A stretch of 64,000 nt of DNA from Clostridium fungisolvens (GCF_014193895.1 NZ_BLZR01000001.1:992001-1056000); one strand, 5' to 3'; shown: positions 1 through 8,814, numbered from the stretch's first letter. Numbers and translations: made by a program. Notes: a model not told the origin generated them from the sequence alone.

Positions 1-1139
1 GGATTATTTTAATTTATCTGGCTACAATTTTTGTTCCAAACTCACATAATTTACAGTTGAATGAAGTTGTAGGAATTACTATAGTAATGATGATTCAGTT
101 GTGTGTATTTTGGTTTTCCAGTAACATATTTAAAAATAAATATTGGCTTTACTTTGTTATACAAGGGATAATAACTTTTGATTATGCGGTTATAGCACCT
201 GAAGCTTATAAAACTATAGTTCTAGGACTAACGCCACTTTTCATTATTCAAAGTATGATAGTTTATACCAATGCCATAAAAGTGGTTGGTATAGCTATTT
301 CTTTTTATAGTATATTTGGCTGTACAATTATAATAATCAGTGGAATTAGGGAGTTAATTCAATCTTTTCCCTTACTTATCATAATAACAATAGCTATGCG
401 TGCATATGCGATTATCTTTTTTAATCAAGTAAAATTAAGAATCCAAAGTCAGAAAGTGTCACAAGAGTTAGCATTGGCCTATGAGAAAGTGGAGGAGTTA
501 ACCTTAATTAATGAGAGGCAGAGGGTTGCTAGAGATTTACATGATACATTATCTCAAGGTATTGCAGGAACTATAATGCAATTGGATGCAGTAAATGCTA
601 ATTTAAATAACAATAACGTAAAACGTGCTCAAGAAATAGTTCAAAAAGCAATGGAACATGCCAGAAAAACCTTGGCAGATTCAAGACTTGTTATTGATGA
701 CTTGAGATCTCAAACTAATAAGAAAATTGATCTTAGAGAAGCATTAGAAAAAGAAATTTCTAGTTTTAAGGGCGTGTCAAGTACTTCAATAACATCAAAC
801 TTTATATTGAGTGATGATATACCTGAAAATATTTCAAAACATATTTTATATATTGTAAGAGAAGGGTTAAATAATATTGCTAGGCATGCAAAGGCTGAAA
901 ATGCTGTAATTGATTTAAGAGAAAATGAACATCAAATAAACATAAGCATAAGTGATGATGGAATAGGTTTCGAAGTTAAGCTTTTAGATAGGCTGTTTGG
1001 GCATTATGGAATAATAGGAATGAATGAGCGTGTAAAAGCAATTAAGGGAAAGATTAAAATAAAGAGTAGAAGAAAAGCTGGCACAAATTTAAGCATCATT
1101 ATACCAATTGAGAAAGGAATTGCTGATGAATATGAATAA
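1..1139 (+). CDS. Sensor histidine kinase, NarL/LiaS/DesK type (5' end outside window)
   Basis: The reading frame is open to the left edge: codons from base 3 run without a stop into the first in-frame TTG at 57, so the true start lies outside the window. Several hydrophobic segments in the first 120 or so residues form a membrane sensor. They are followed by a coiled linker and a HisKA_3 dimerisation box, ERQRVARDLHDTLSQG, with the phosphoacceptor His at about residue 162 counted from base 57. The HATPase domain follows, with REGLNNIARHA (N box), DDGIGFE (G1) and a GTNLSIIIP end. It autophosphorylates and passes the phosphate to a response regulator. The partner is the next gene, whose start overlaps this stop by 14 bases. 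The stimulus is not evident; the small multi-span sensor resembles cell-envelope sensing kinases. Confidence 0.93.
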   Translation, partial: IILIYLATIFVPNSHNLQLNEVVGITIVMMIQLCVFWFSSNIFKNKYWLYFVIQGIITFDYAVIAPEAYKTIVLGLTPLFIIQSMIVYTNAIKVVGIAISFYSIFGCTIIIISGIRELIQSFPLLIIITIAMRAYAIIFFNQVKLRIQSQKVSQELALAYEKVEELTLINERQRVARDLHDTLSQGIAGTIMQLDAVNANLNNNNVKRAQEIVQKAMEHARKTLADSRLVIDDLRSQTNKKIDLREALEKEISSFKGVSSTSITSNFILSDDIPENISKHILYIVREGLNNIARHAKAENAVIDLRENEHQINISISDDGIGFEVKLLDRLFGHYGIIGMNERVKAIKGKIKIKSRRKAGTNLSIIIPIEKGIADEYE

Positions 1140-1779
1140 GAGAAGGATATTGGTAGTAGATGATCATTTGATAGTAAGAGAAGGGCTAAAGCTTATTTTT
1201 GAAACAGAAGAAAACTACGAAGTTGTTGGAGAAGCTGAAAATGGAGACAAAGCATTGATACTAATTGAGGAGTTAAAACCTGATGTAGTTTTAATGGATT
1301 TGAATATGCCCAAAAGAAGTGGGCTGGAAGCTATAAGAATATTAAAGGAAAAAAACAATCCTGTACCTATAATTATTCTAACAACTTTTAATGATGATAA
1401 ATTAATCAGAGATGGGCTTTTCTTAGGTGCAAAAGGTTATTTGTTAAAGGATAGCACTCGTGAAGAGCTTATTAGAACAGTTGAATCTGCAATAAGAGGA
1501 GAAATATTGCTTCAACCGGAAATTAGTAAGAGCGTTTTCGGTACAAAAATTGAAACTGAGCAAAAAAATAGTACTATTAATAACCCAATAACAGAAAGAG
1601 AAATGTTTGTTTTAAGATCTGTTGCAAGAGGATGCACTAGTAAAGAAATAGCCTTTGATATGGGGATATCAGAAAGAACAGTTAAAGCTCATTTAACGAG
1701 TATTTACAGTAAGCTAAATGTTGAGTCCAGATCAGAAGCTGTTGCAGTTGCTATAGAAAATGGAATTATCAGAATGTAA
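1126..1779 (+). CDS. Response regulator, NarL/LuxR (FixJ) family
   Basis: This is a two-domain DNA-binding response regulator. The N-terminal receiver has the acidic pair VVDDH, the phosphoacceptor Asp in VVLMDLNMP and the switch region LTTF. The C-terminal LuxR-type helix-turn-helix reads TEREMFVLRSVARGCTSKEI, then SERTVKAHLTSIYSKL. The ATG at 1126 was chosen because AGAAAGGA at 1111-1118 lies 7 bases upstream; an upstream TTG at 1108 has no ribosome binding site. The start overlaps the kinase stop, which implies translational coupling and one operon. The regulated genes are unknown; the next gene is separated by a terminator. Confidence 0.95.
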   Translation: MNMNKRRILVVDDHLIVREGLKLIFETEENYEVVGEAENGDKALILIEELKPDVVLMDLNMPKRSGLEAIRILKEKNNPVPIIILTTFNDDKLIRDGLFLGAKGYLLKDSTREELIRTVESAIRGEILLQPEISKSVFGTKIETEQKNSTINNPITEREMFVLRSVARGCTSKEIAFDMGISERTVKAHLTSIYSKLNVESRSEAVAVAIENGIIRM

Positions 1780-1800
1780 AAATAAAATTAATAACTAATA

Positions 1801-1852
1801 AAAGTCCTATAAGATTACGTAGCAAGCTCCGTAATTTTATGGGCTTTTTTAC
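1801..1852 (+). terminator. Intrinsic terminator of the two-component operon
   Basis: The arms AAAGTCCTATAAGATTACG and CGTAATTTTATGGGCTTT pair around a short loop and end in TTTTTT, 21 bases after the response-regulator stop. About 200 AT-rich bases then follow to the next gene, with no clear feature. Confidence 0.85.
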
Positions 1853-2057
1853 TATATGAATTACGTTAATGAAATATATCTTTCCTAAAAGTACAATATA
1901 TTTTGCCCTAAGGTACAATAGTTCAGCCTTATAAATTGATATAAGATAAATTTATAAAATGGATACATAAAGTAATCTAATGGGTAGAGAAAAATAATTA
2001 AAGTAAAAAACTATATGGTATAGCCTGAATTTAGAAAGATACAAGGAGTGTTATTAT

Positions 2058-2882
2058 ATGAAAAAAGTATGTGTAATCACAGGCGGTGGAAGTGGAATGG
2101 GCCTTGCTACTGCTAAGATAATAGGAAGAGAGAATTACATTATTATCGTAGGAAGATCAATTGAAAAGTTGGAAGGTGCATTAGCGGAGCTAAGAGCTGA
2201 AGGGATTGAAGCAGAATCCTTTGCCTGTGACATTTCTGATAGGGATTCAGTAGATAAGCTAGCAACATATGCAAAAGAAAAAGGAAAAATTTCCGCTGTA
2301 ATTCATGCTGCAGGCATGTCTCCACATATGGGAGAAGCAAGGAAGATAATGGAGGCAAATGCTTTAGGTACAATTAACATAAATGAAGCTTTTTATAACG
2401 TTATGGAAGAAAGGTCCTGTATTATAGATGTATCATCAATGTCAGCTCATCTTACTCCTAAGATTATTATGCCTGAGCGTAGTTATAAATACAGTAGAAT
2501 TGATACAGTACTTTTTATGAGAAAAATGATGGCGAGAGTTAATCTTTTTCCGAAGAAACTTAGATCAAGCGTGGCATATGGTATTTCTAAGCACTTTGTC
2601 GTGTGGTATGCAAAAACTGACGCTGCTAAATTTGGGAAGAAAGGCATTAGAGTAATTTCTATATCTCCTGGTAACTTTGAGACTCCTATGGGAGATCTAG
2701 AAAAGGAGAGTGCTTCAGAGTATACAGAATATTGCGCAATAAAACGATTTGGCTATGTTGAAGAAATTGCAAGTCTATTTTCCTTCTGTGTCAGTGATAA
2801 ATGCGGATACTTAACTGGAGTGGATATACTTTGCGATGGAGGTTGTGTTGCTTCGGGATGCAATCCGCTTAAGATGAGATAA
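2058..2882 (+). CDS. Short-chain dehydrogenase/reductase
   Basis: This is a classical SDR of 274 residues. The N-terminal Rossmann fold has the nucleotide-binding ITGGGSGMG motif (residues 7-15). The structural HAAG motif is present, as are the catalytic Ser in DVSSMSA and the YxxxK pair in AYGISK. SPGNFETPMG and a C-terminal GVDILCDGG are typical of the family. A stretch of about 45 residues between the Ser and the YxxxK is longer than usual, as in hydroxysteroid dehydrogenase-like SDRs. The arginine after the Rossmann strand (VGRS) suggests NADP(H). The start has AAGGAGTG 10 bases upstream. It appears to be a single-gene unit and its substrate cannot be told from sequence. Confidence 0.9.
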   Translation: MKKVCVITGGGSGMGLATAKIIGRENYIIIVGRSIEKLEGALAELRAEGIEAESFACDISDRDSVDKLATYAKEKGKISAVIHAAGMSPHMGEARKIMEANALGTININEAFYNVMEERSCIIDVSSMSAHLTPKIIMPERSYKYSRIDTVLFMRKMMARVNLFPKKLRSSVAYGISKHFVVWYAKTDAAKFGKKGIRVISISPGNFETPMGDLEKESASEYTEYCAIKRFGYVEEIASLFSFCVSDKCGYLTGVDILCDGGCVASGCNPLKMR

Positions 2883-2924
2883 TTAAGTAGAAAATAAAAT
2901 ATAATCAACTTTATTGTGTGAGTT

Positions 2925-2950
2925 GTTTTTAATACAAAATACTAAAGTTA
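2925..2950 (+). terminator. Weak hairpin after the SDR gene
   Basis: CAACT and AGTTG pair around a 10-base loop and are followed by TTTTT. The stem is short, so this is only a possible terminator. Confidence 0.35.
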
Positions 2951-3078
2951 TAAAGTATAAATCTGAATATCTAGGTGTTAAATGTTGATATGAATAATTT
3001 GTATTGTAAGAAATAGTCTTCATAATATCTACATAATTTTGGATTATAAATAAAATATAACTTATAGGAGGTGTTGAA

Positions 3079-3174
3079 ATGATAGGACAAACTTTGGCTG
3101 AATGCATTCATATGTGTGGTATGCATGGACAAGATTTAGCAAATTGTATTTTAACAATGTTAGGTATAAAATAA
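3079..3174 (+). CDS. 31-residue cysteine-containing peptide
   Basis: A short frame begins ATG ATA GGA CAA, with a near-perfect ribosome binding site (AGGAGGTG, 7 bases upstream). It ends at a TAA followed at 22 bases by a good terminator, so this looks like a separate small transcription unit. The product contains AECIHMCGMHG (CxxxC) and a third Cys near the C terminus (ANCILTML). It has no signal peptide or positively charged N terminus and is mildly amphipathic. I do not recognise the family. A metal-binding or toxin-like peptide is possible, but nothing in the sequence proves either. Confidence 0.55.
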   Translation: MIGQTLAECIHMCGMHGQDLANCILTMLGIK

Positions 3175-3196
3175 GGCTCTTCATATTTCCATTAAT

Positions 3197-3231
3197 AAGA
3201 CTAGTGATTTAGATTTCTCGCTAGTCTTTTA
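3197..3231 (+). terminator. Intrinsic terminator of the 31-residue peptide gene
   Basis: AAGACTAGTGA pairs with TCGCTAGTCTT (one G-T pair) and ends in TTTT, 22 bases after the stop. On the other strand it has no good T-run, so it mainly serves the small gene. Confidence 0.8.
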
Positions 3232-3335
3232 CTTTGTGATGAAATGATTTAAGAAGTATCATAACTGTTCCCCTTACCAATATAGGCAAAGATTTGCTCT
3301 AGAAAAATAAAATAGTAAAAGTCGTCTTATAGAAT

Positions 3336-4250
3336 CTATATTTGATTGTTATAATCGCACAACTGACTAAAGAAATCTACCTGCTCATCATTTAGCTTTA
3401 TTGCTTCAGTATTTCTTATATTAAGATGGAATACATGGTTAGCATATTTATCCTTATGACCATACTCTTTGTAAATATGAGCGATACCTAAAGTCTTTAA
3501 TCTATTAATCAATTCAGGTTTGCAACCTACTAATAAATCATTAACGCTACAAGAAATGAAGACTGGAGGAAATGAAGAAGTAAGGTTTGACTGAAAATCC
3601 ATTTGGCGTTCATATTCATAAATATCTTTACCTACATAGTCTCTTACCAAGCTTTTAATAAATCTATTTATTAAGATATTTTCTCTATTTTTTATTCTAT
3701 CAAGAGGATCATATATGCCGCAGTTTAATCCCATGGCTTTTATTCGGATATCTGGAGTTTTAAAGTTAAAAAGATTTGCATACTCACAGTTTGTAGTTAT
3801 AGCGGCATATTGGCCTGCAAGTTGAGCACCAGCTGAATCACCCACAACGAACAAATTATTAAGGTCAAAGTTAAACTTCTCAGAATTTTCTTTCACCCAA
3901 TGAAAGACTGCATTCACATCCTCAAGTGCAGCAGGAAATTTATATTTTGGTGCAAGGCGATAGCTAAAATTTATTACATTAAATCCGTAACTGGCTAAAT
4001 TCATACAGTAAAACTGATATGCGTCCTTATTGCCATAAACCCAGCCTCCACCATGAATTGAAATTATTACTGGTAGAGGTTTTTCATTGTCCAATGGATT
4101 ATATAAGTCAAGCAAGTGGTCTTCAGTTGTGTCTCCATAGTAATTTATATTTACATGTCTTTCAATATTTTTAGGGGGAGTAAGTCCCTTATCTCTTAAT
4201 GCGTCTCCTTTTTTGAACAGTAAACTAAGAACAGCAGATGTTAATGACAA
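3336..4250 (-). CDS. Alpha/beta hydrolase, hormone-sensitive lipase (esterase IV) family
   Basis: This is a 304-residue cytoplasmic esterase or lipase. It has the oxyanion-hole motif HGGGW (residues 66-70), the nucleophile elbow GDSAG with Ser139, and an Asp and His in SVNDLL (D238) and YANHVFH (H272) that complete the triad. The order and spacing fit the HSL family. Translation starts at a TTG with AAGGAGTG about 9 bases upstream, since no ATG fits. The divergent neighbour starts 102 bases away. The natural ester substrate is unknown. Confidence 0.9.
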   Translation of the reverse strand: MSLTSAVLSLLFKKGDALRDKGLTPPKNIERHVNINYYGDTTEDHLLDLYNPLDNEKPLPVIISIHGGGWVYGNKDAYQFYCMNLASYGFNVINFSYRLAPKYKFPAALEDVNAVFHWVKENSEKFNFDLNNLFVVGDSAGAQLAGQYAAITTNCEYANLFNFKTPDIRIKAMGLNCGIYDPLDRIKNRENILINRFIKSLVRDYVGKDIYEYERQMDFQSNLTSSFPPVFISCSVNDLLVGCKPELINRLKTLGIAHIYKEYGHKDKYANHVFHLNIRNTEAIKLNDEQVDFFSQLCDYNNQI

Positions 4251-4352
4251 TTTGTATCACTCCTTTATATAAATTATATTAATCAAGGAAATAATAATTA
4301 TAAGACGGGGTATGGAAGCATAAATAAAGATATTAAAAACAGGAGAAAGTAT

Positions 4353-4904
4353 ATGAATTCTAGTAGGGAGTTATTACATGAAAAAGTACTTGAACTAAAA
4401 AGGACGGAGTTAGACTTGTCGCTGCAGCATTGGTATAATTACGAATTATTCACCTGGCAATGGTGGATAAAGTTTACCTATTTAATTATTCCAATTTTTT
4501 TATTTTATAAGCTACTAGATAGAAAACGAAGCTTTGAGATTTTAACCTATGGGCTTATGATAAGCTTAATGGCCACAATTATAGATATAATAGGATGTGA
4601 CTTTATTTTATGGAATTATAAAATCAGGCTACTTCCTGTTGGTTTTTTCTTAATTCATGATGTGATATTTATACCAATTGTTTCTATGCTGATATTTCAA
4701 TATAATTCAAGCTGGAAAGCTTTTATAACGGCTAATATAATATTATCTGCTATAGGTGCTTATATTGAGGAACCGATAGCGGTTTTGATTAATATTTATG
4801 AACCCATTGCATGGAAACATACCTATTCTTTTTTCCTTTTTTTCGCTATGACTGTTATATGTAAATATATTACTATAAGATTATCACGTAAGAAAGACTT
4901 ATAG
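4353..4904 (+). CDS. CBO0543-family membrane protein
   Basis: A 183-residue integral membrane protein with five to six hydrophobic segments after an amphipathic N terminus (LHEKVLELKRTELDLSLQHW). WNYKIRLLPVGFFLIHDVIF and IGAYIEEP resemble the Firmicutes family named after C. botulinum CBO0543, which has no assigned function. AGGAG lies 8 bases before the ATG. It is transcribed away from the esterase gene. The family name is from memory of the motif pattern. Confidence 0.75.
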   Translation: MNSSRELLHEKVLELKRTELDLSLQHWYNYELFTWQWWIKFTYLIIPIFLFYKLLDRKRSFEILTYGLMISLMATIIDIIGCDFILWNYKIRLLPVGFFLIHDVIFIPIVSMLIFQYNSSWKAFITANIILSAIGAYIEEPIAVLINIYEPIAWKHTYSFFLFFAMTVICKYITIRLSRKKDL

Positions 4905-4911
4905 TATTAAA

Positions 4912-5000
4912 ATAAAAAAATCACTTCCATAAGAATTATCTGTAAGTAGAAACCTCTTTTGAGGAAATCTTAAAAACAGTTAAAATTCTATGGAAGTGAT
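4912..5000 (-). terminator. Large intrinsic terminator downstream of brnQ
   Basis: ATCACTTCCATA plus AGAATT (4920-4937) pairs with AATTCT plus ATGGAAGTGAT (4984-5000), giving 17 bp with a single bulged A. The 46-base loop contains a nested CCTC-TTTT-GAGG hairpin. On the minus strand the stem runs into seven T, so it terminates brnQ. The loop is much larger than in an ordinary terminator. Confidence 0.8.
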
Positions 5001-5028
5001 AAGTATTTGTAATGTCTATATATTTTCT

Positions 5029-6387
5029 TTATACAGCACTAACCTTTTTTCCACGAACACCCCAGATGATTAAACCAATGATAAATCCGAAAAGTGCAGG
5101 TATAACCCATCCAAATCCGTAATTATATCCTGGTAAATATGAAGTTGCGAAAGTAACAAGCTTTGTAACTACAGCATTTTCAGCAAGAGGCTGTGGTAGT
5201 GCTTTTAAAAGATCAAAGAATGCTGCTATAACAGTTAATCCAGTAGTCCATTTGTATACATCGCTTTGCTTATTTATAAATGGAGATAAGAGTGATAACA
5301 AAATCAAAGTAATTACTAATGGATAAAGGAACATTAACACTGGGATAGAGAATTTTATAAGATTACTTAACCCAAAGTTAGCAATTACAAATGAAAATAG
5401 TGTAAAAGCAATAGCGTATTTTTTATAGGATAGCGATTTAGGGAACATCTCACTAAACATTTCAGCACAAGAAGTAATTAATCCAATAGCTGTCTTTACA
5501 CAAGCAACTCCTACAATAGCTGCGAGTAATACTTGACCAACAACGCCAAAATAATGATTGCTTACCATTGATAAAATAGTTCCACCGTTATCAGCATGAC
5601 TTACACTTCCTAGACTAGTTGCGCCCATATATGCTAAGGAAGCATATATAATAGCCATACCTGCAACGCTTACTAAACCAGATTTACAGGTTTCAACAGC
5701 AATTGAATTAGAATCTTTAACACCTAGCTTTTGAATATTAGAAATAATAATTATAGAAAAAGCTACTGAAGCCAAGGCGTCCATGGTGTTGTATCCATCC
5801 AATAAGCCAGTGAATAATGGCTGAGCTACGTAATTACCTTGAGCAGCATAATCACTTGCATGTCCCATAGGATTCACGAAGGTAGCTATTAATAAAATCG
5901 ATAATAATACCAAGAAAATAGGAGTAAGGTATCTACCTACCCAATCTAAAATCTGACCTGGTTTTAATGAAAAATAAATAGTGATTGCAAAAAATATAAA
6001 TGAGAAAATAATAAGTCCTACTTTTAAATATTCATCAGAAATAAATGGATGAATTCCTACCTCAAATGCCACTGTAGCAGTACGAGGAATTGCAAATAAT
6101 GGACCGATTGTTAAGTACAATAAACATGTAAATATTGTTGAATATTTGGAACTAACTGGCCTTGCCATATCAAATAAACTTTCGCTTTTTGAAAGAGCTG
6201 AAGCAATGATACCAAGAATAGGTAGTCCTACACCAGTTATTAAAAATCCGATAGTAGCTGTAAAAGCATGATTTCCAGCTTGTTGTCCCATTTGAACTGG
6301 GAATATTAAGTTACCCGCACCAAAGAAAAGCCCGAATAATAATGAACCTATTAGCAAGTTTTGATTGAAACTTAGCTTCTTTTTCAT
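5029..6387 (-). CDS. brnQ: Branched-chain amino acid:cation symporter BrnQ (LIVCS family)
   Basis: A 452-residue permease with about 12 transmembrane segments that imports Leu, Ile and Val with Na+ or H+. The family signature GLFFGAGNLIFPVQMGQQAG lies near the N terminus, and conserved FxxGYNTMDALA and WxGRYLTPIFL segments follow. The length is normal for the family. The ATG has AGGAGG about 6 bases upstream. It is monocistronic and ends in the large terminator at 4912-5000. An inverted repeat lies just upstream of the ribosome binding site (6413-6467). In Firmicutes such genes are often under CodY, but no clear CodY box is seen here. Confidence 0.95.
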   Translation of the reverse strand: MKKKLSFNQNLLIGSLLFGLFFGAGNLIFPVQMGQQAGNHAFTATIGFLITGVGLPILGIIASALSKSESLFDMARPVSSKYSTIFTCLLYLTIGPLFAIPRTATVAFEVGIHPFISDEYLKVGLIIFSFIFFAITIYFSLKPGQILDWVGRYLTPIFLVLLSILLIATFVNPMGHASDYAAQGNYVAQPLFTGLLDGYNTMDALASVAFSIIIISNIQKLGVKDSNSIAVETCKSGLVSVAGMAIIYASLAYMGATSLGSVSHADNGGTILSMVSNHYFGVVGQVLLAAIVGVACVKTAIGLITSCAEMFSEMFPKSLSYKKYAIAFTLFSFVIANFGLSNLIKFSIPVLMFLYPLVITLILLSLLSPFINKQSDVYKWTTGLTVIAAFFDLLKALPQPLAENAVVTKLVTFATSYLPGYNYGFGWVIPALFGFIIGLIIWGVRGKKVSAV

Positions 6388-6412
6388 AAGTTGTCCTCCT
6401 TTTTTATTATTA

Positions 6413-6467
6413 TTACCAAAAAAACATTATAATTTTTTACTTGAATAATTAGATTGCTTTTTGGTAA
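6413..6467 (-). promoter_or_regulatory. Inverted repeat in the brnQ leader
   Basis: TTACCAAAAA (6413-6422) and TTTTTGGTAA (6458-6467) are a perfect 10-bp inverted repeat 25 bases above the brnQ start. A TATAAT on the minus strand (6431-6426) lies inside the loop. It could be an operator around the promoter or an RNA hairpin next to the Shine-Dalgarno site. No T-run follows, so it is not a terminator. Confidence 0.45.
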
Positions 6468-6591
6468 CACCTTAATTCGTTATTTTATTATAATATACTT
6501 ATTGAAATTAGTAAATTTGTTTTTTTTACATACTAACTCAGATGCAATTCGTAACAATTAAATGAATTTGTTGAAGATTTATTATTGGTGT

Positions 6592-6915
6592 CTATAAATC
6601 AGCTTTCCTAATTAAGTATTTTTTGTTAATAATATTATTAACTATAATCATAAGTGCGGGAAATAACGCTGCAAAGCTCGGTCCAATGTTAAAACTCAAA
6701 ACACCTGTACTAATTGATAATCCTAATATAATGTAGCAAAATCCTATTGTAGAAAATAATATTTTAATACTATTAAGATATGCACGCTCGTTGAGTATAT
6801 TAAATTTTTTCGGGTTTGGGTATAACCATTTTTTTGCTCCTATAAATGTAAAAATTAAATAAGCAGATCCTAATACAATAAGTGAGTAGGATATAAATTT
6901 GATTATGATATTCAT
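6592..6915 (-). CDS. Small membrane protein of unknown function
   Basis: A 107-residue protein with three hydrophobic segments: residues 5-27, about 52-73 and 77-97. A basic loop, KKWLYPNPKKFN, follows the first and a charged tail ends the protein. The overall layout is like the DUF3784-type small membrane proteins of Firmicutes, but I cannot place it firmly. AAGGAGAC lies about 8 bases upstream of the ATG. No partner gene is evident. Confidence 0.6.
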   Translation of the reverse strand: MNIIIKFISYSLIVLGSAYLIFTFIGAKKWLYPNPKKFNILNERAYLNSIKILFSTIGFCYIILGLSISTGVLSFNIGPSFAALFPALMIIVNNIINKKYLIRKADL

Positions 6916-7052
6916 ACGTAAGTCTCCTTATTTATAGATAGTATAAGATTTAGTATGTTAAGCTTAGCACATGCTTTTTTAATACTAAAAAGTGATCTAT
7001 AAGTTTTATAAACTTCTATATATAATTATATCTGGAATTTTAGGGAAAGTAA

Positions 7053-7253
7053 TATCAATTTTGTGGTATTGATAATACTAATATATTAGAGTATAATCCA
7101 AAGAAAAACTTAGTATATGGATTCATTAGAAAAATTGAATTGTACATGGTTGAAAAGTTATGCCCCAATGATCTTAAGACATGGGCAAATTGGTATAATA
7201 AGTTAATGAGCTGGATGAAATTTATTATTAAAATGATAACATACACTTTATAA
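7053..7253 (+). pseudogene. Possible 3' remnant of a gene
   Basis: An open stretch without a plausible start reads NPKKNLVYGFIRKIELYM, then KLCPNDLKTWANWYNKLMSW, to a TAA at 7251. Codon use and amino-acid makeup look coding (W, N, K and E rich; no low-complexity runs). There is no ATG, GTG or TTG with a ribosome binding site before residue 31. I do not recognise the parent protein. It may be the degraded end of an older gene or chance. Confidence 0.25.
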
Positions 7254-7290
7254 TATAGCAGTACTTATGAATAGTTGGAGGACAGGTTTT

Positions 7291-7560
7291 ATGATAAGAA
7301 TATGGGGAAAAGTGATTAAAAGTAATAAGATAATTATGGATGATGTGGCTACTTCTGATAATGAAGATAACTTTGAAGTTGCTGTAAAAGAATGTATAAA
7401 CGAGCTTTGTGACAAGTTTGATATCTCAAAGCCTTATTGGTTAGATACAAATACAAGAGAGTACAATAGAAGAAGAAAGACTACCTTTAATGAAGATAAC
7501 TTCATCGAAGATATAGAATTTGATAGATTCATAGTTGAACAATTAGAAGATGAGAAATAA
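7291..7560 (+). CDS. Conserved clostridial hypothetical protein, 89 residues
   Basis: A small acidic soluble protein beginning MIRIWGKVIKSNKI, with a PYWLDTNTREYNRRRKTTF core and an acidic FIEDIEFDRFIVEQLEDE end. The ATG at 7291 is preferred over 7267 because GGAGGA lies 8 bases upstream. It resembles small hypothetical proteins seen in many Clostridium genomes. There is no recognisable catalytic motif. It is followed by a bidirectional terminator. Confidence 0.75.
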   Translation: MIRIWGKVIKSNKIIMDDVATSDNEDNFEVAVKECINELCDKFDISKPYWLDTNTREYNRRRKTTFNEDNFIEDIEFDRFIVEQLEDEK

Positions 7561-7604
7561 AATATCTAGAAAAATAAATAACAACTTTTAAGTAAAATAA
7601 TATT

Positions 7605-7636
7605 AAAAGAAGCCTCAATTATAGAGGCTTCTTTTG
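7605..7636. terminator. Bidirectional intrinsic terminator
   Basis: AGAAGCCTC and GAGGCTTCT pair around AATTATA, with A and T runs on both sides. It serves the 89-residue gene on plus and the zinc-ribbon gene on minus. Confidence 0.85.
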
Positions 7637-7679
7637 TTGTTATATAAATATTTTGTATTATGTTTTATGGAGATTATGC

Positions 7680-7937
7680 TTATTTCCAACGTTTAAGAGT
7701 TGGTAATAAGTTTGTCATTTCTTTTCTTGCTTCTTCTTCTCCTATTGCTTTTCCTAAAATAGGTACAATTAAATCAATCATTTCCTTCATAGTCATATTA
7801 GGAACTATAAATTTTCCGTCTTTATAGCAATTTGTGCAGTAAATGCTTTTACTTCCGTCCGGATCTGTTGCTATGAAATGTGAGTGTTCTTCGTTAAAGG
7901 GTAAACCACAGCTTTGACACATTGTTACTTCTGCCAT
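7680..7937 (-). CDS. Putative zinc-ribbon protein (Zn_ribbon_2 type)
   Basis: An 85-residue protein starting MAEVTMCQSCGLPF, with a second cysteine pair in YCTNCYKDGKF: the CxxC...CxxC pattern of the putative zinc ribbon family (PF12674). A helical C-terminal half follows (MTMKEMIDLIVPILGKAIGE). The ATG at 7937 has GGAAGGA 9 bases upstream; ATGs at 7955 and 7946 lie before or within this site. Its function is unknown; members of the family occur singly or joined to transcription factors. Confidence 0.8.
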   Translation of the reverse strand: MAEVTMCQSCGLPFNEEHSHFIATDPDGSKSIYCTNCYKDGKFIVPNMTMKEMIDLIVPILGKAIGEEEARKEMTNLLPTLKRWK

Positions 7938-8077
7938 TTTTATCATTCCTTCCATATAGTATATAAATACTTAATCAACAGTTAGCCTATACCACAGATG
8001 TAAATTGATTTTATTATAAATGATACGGATTATTTTGTATATAAAAGGAGTTTGTTATTTTTATTAGATAAACTCAT

Positions 8078-8602
8078 TTAACTCTTTAAAAAGCTATCAA
8101 GTGAACCATCATTTTTAAATAAGTTCCTTAAATCTCCACCATACTTTTTTTCTAAGGTTTTCCTGTCATATTTATAAGGTTTCTCACCTATATCCTCTAC
8201 ATTAAAGTCCACCGAGTCAGCATTTTTTATAAGTGCTAACAAAACTACAGCATTCTTCTCTAGGAGTTCTTCAATCTGTACGTTGCTCCAAAACTTAGTG
8301 TAGTCTTCTTCTTTAGAATTTTTATTTGCTTTATAATTAATGGTCATTCCATAGGGTTCTTTAGCAGTTTGTAGACTAAATCCTGCACTATAAGAATTGG
8401 CAGGAAGTTTTGAGATTATATTTGCTACAGCACTATTATCACCGACGTAAGAGTCCTTATATTTTATCAAATCATAGGTACTAATTTTAGAAGTAGTTTG
8501 TTTAGTTTGATTTGATATTTTAGCTGAATTATTATTGCAACCTATTAAAGTCAATGACAATACTACGATTATAGGGGCTATTTTTTTAAATCTATTATTC
8601 AT
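8078..8602 (-). CDS. DUF4825-domain lipoprotein
   Basis: A 174-residue secreted lipoprotein. The signal peptide (KKIAPIIVVLSLTLIGC) ends in a lipobox with Cys22. The mature part carries the DUF4825 pattern: DLIKYKDSYVGDNSAVANII, LPANSYSAGFSLQTAKEPYG and MTINYKAN. In Firmicutes this domain is often found on membrane-anchored regulators and lipoproteins; its role is not known. GGAGAAT lies upstream of the ATG. It is divergent from the kinase gene at 8892. Confidence 0.85.
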   Translation of the reverse strand: MNNRFKKIAPIIVVLSLTLIGCNNNSAKISNQTKQTTSKISTYDLIKYKDSYVGDNSAVANIISKLPANSYSAGFSLQTAKEPYGMTINYKANKNSKEEDYTKFWSNVQIEELLEKNAVVLLALIKNADSVDFNVEDIGEKPYKYDRKTLEKKYGGDLRNLFKNDGSLDSFLKS

Positions 8603-8785
8603 TCAAATTCTCCTATCCTAATGCCTTACAAAAGGCAATGCTTTATTAAAAGAATAACATAACTATATCACATACTAGTTATTTAAAAATGAAATAAAAT
8701 AAACAAATTATGGATGTTGACTTAGCAAATTATAGTACGGTTTTCTTTTTTAAAAGTGAAAAAAATTTACAATTATACAATAATA

Positions 8786-8814
8786 TTGCTAATTTTGTAA
8801 AATAAAAATATAAT
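8786..8814 (+). promoter_or_regulatory. SigA-type promoter of the orphan sensor kinase
   Basis: TTGCTA, a 17-base spacer, then TATAAT. The start point would be about 70 bases before the coding start at 8892. This is by eye only, in very AT-rich DNA. Confidence 0.5.

Noticed and set aside
2883..3107. Minus-strand 74-codon frame between the SDR gene and the small peptide gene
   Set aside because: No ribosome binding site; it overlaps the strong AGGAGGTG site and start of the plus-strand peptide gene.
6411..6590. T-box leader for brnQ
   Set aside because: GGTGTTACC on the minus strand only vaguely recalls the T-box sequence; there is no AGGGTGGNACCGCG core, specifier stem or T-run terminator.
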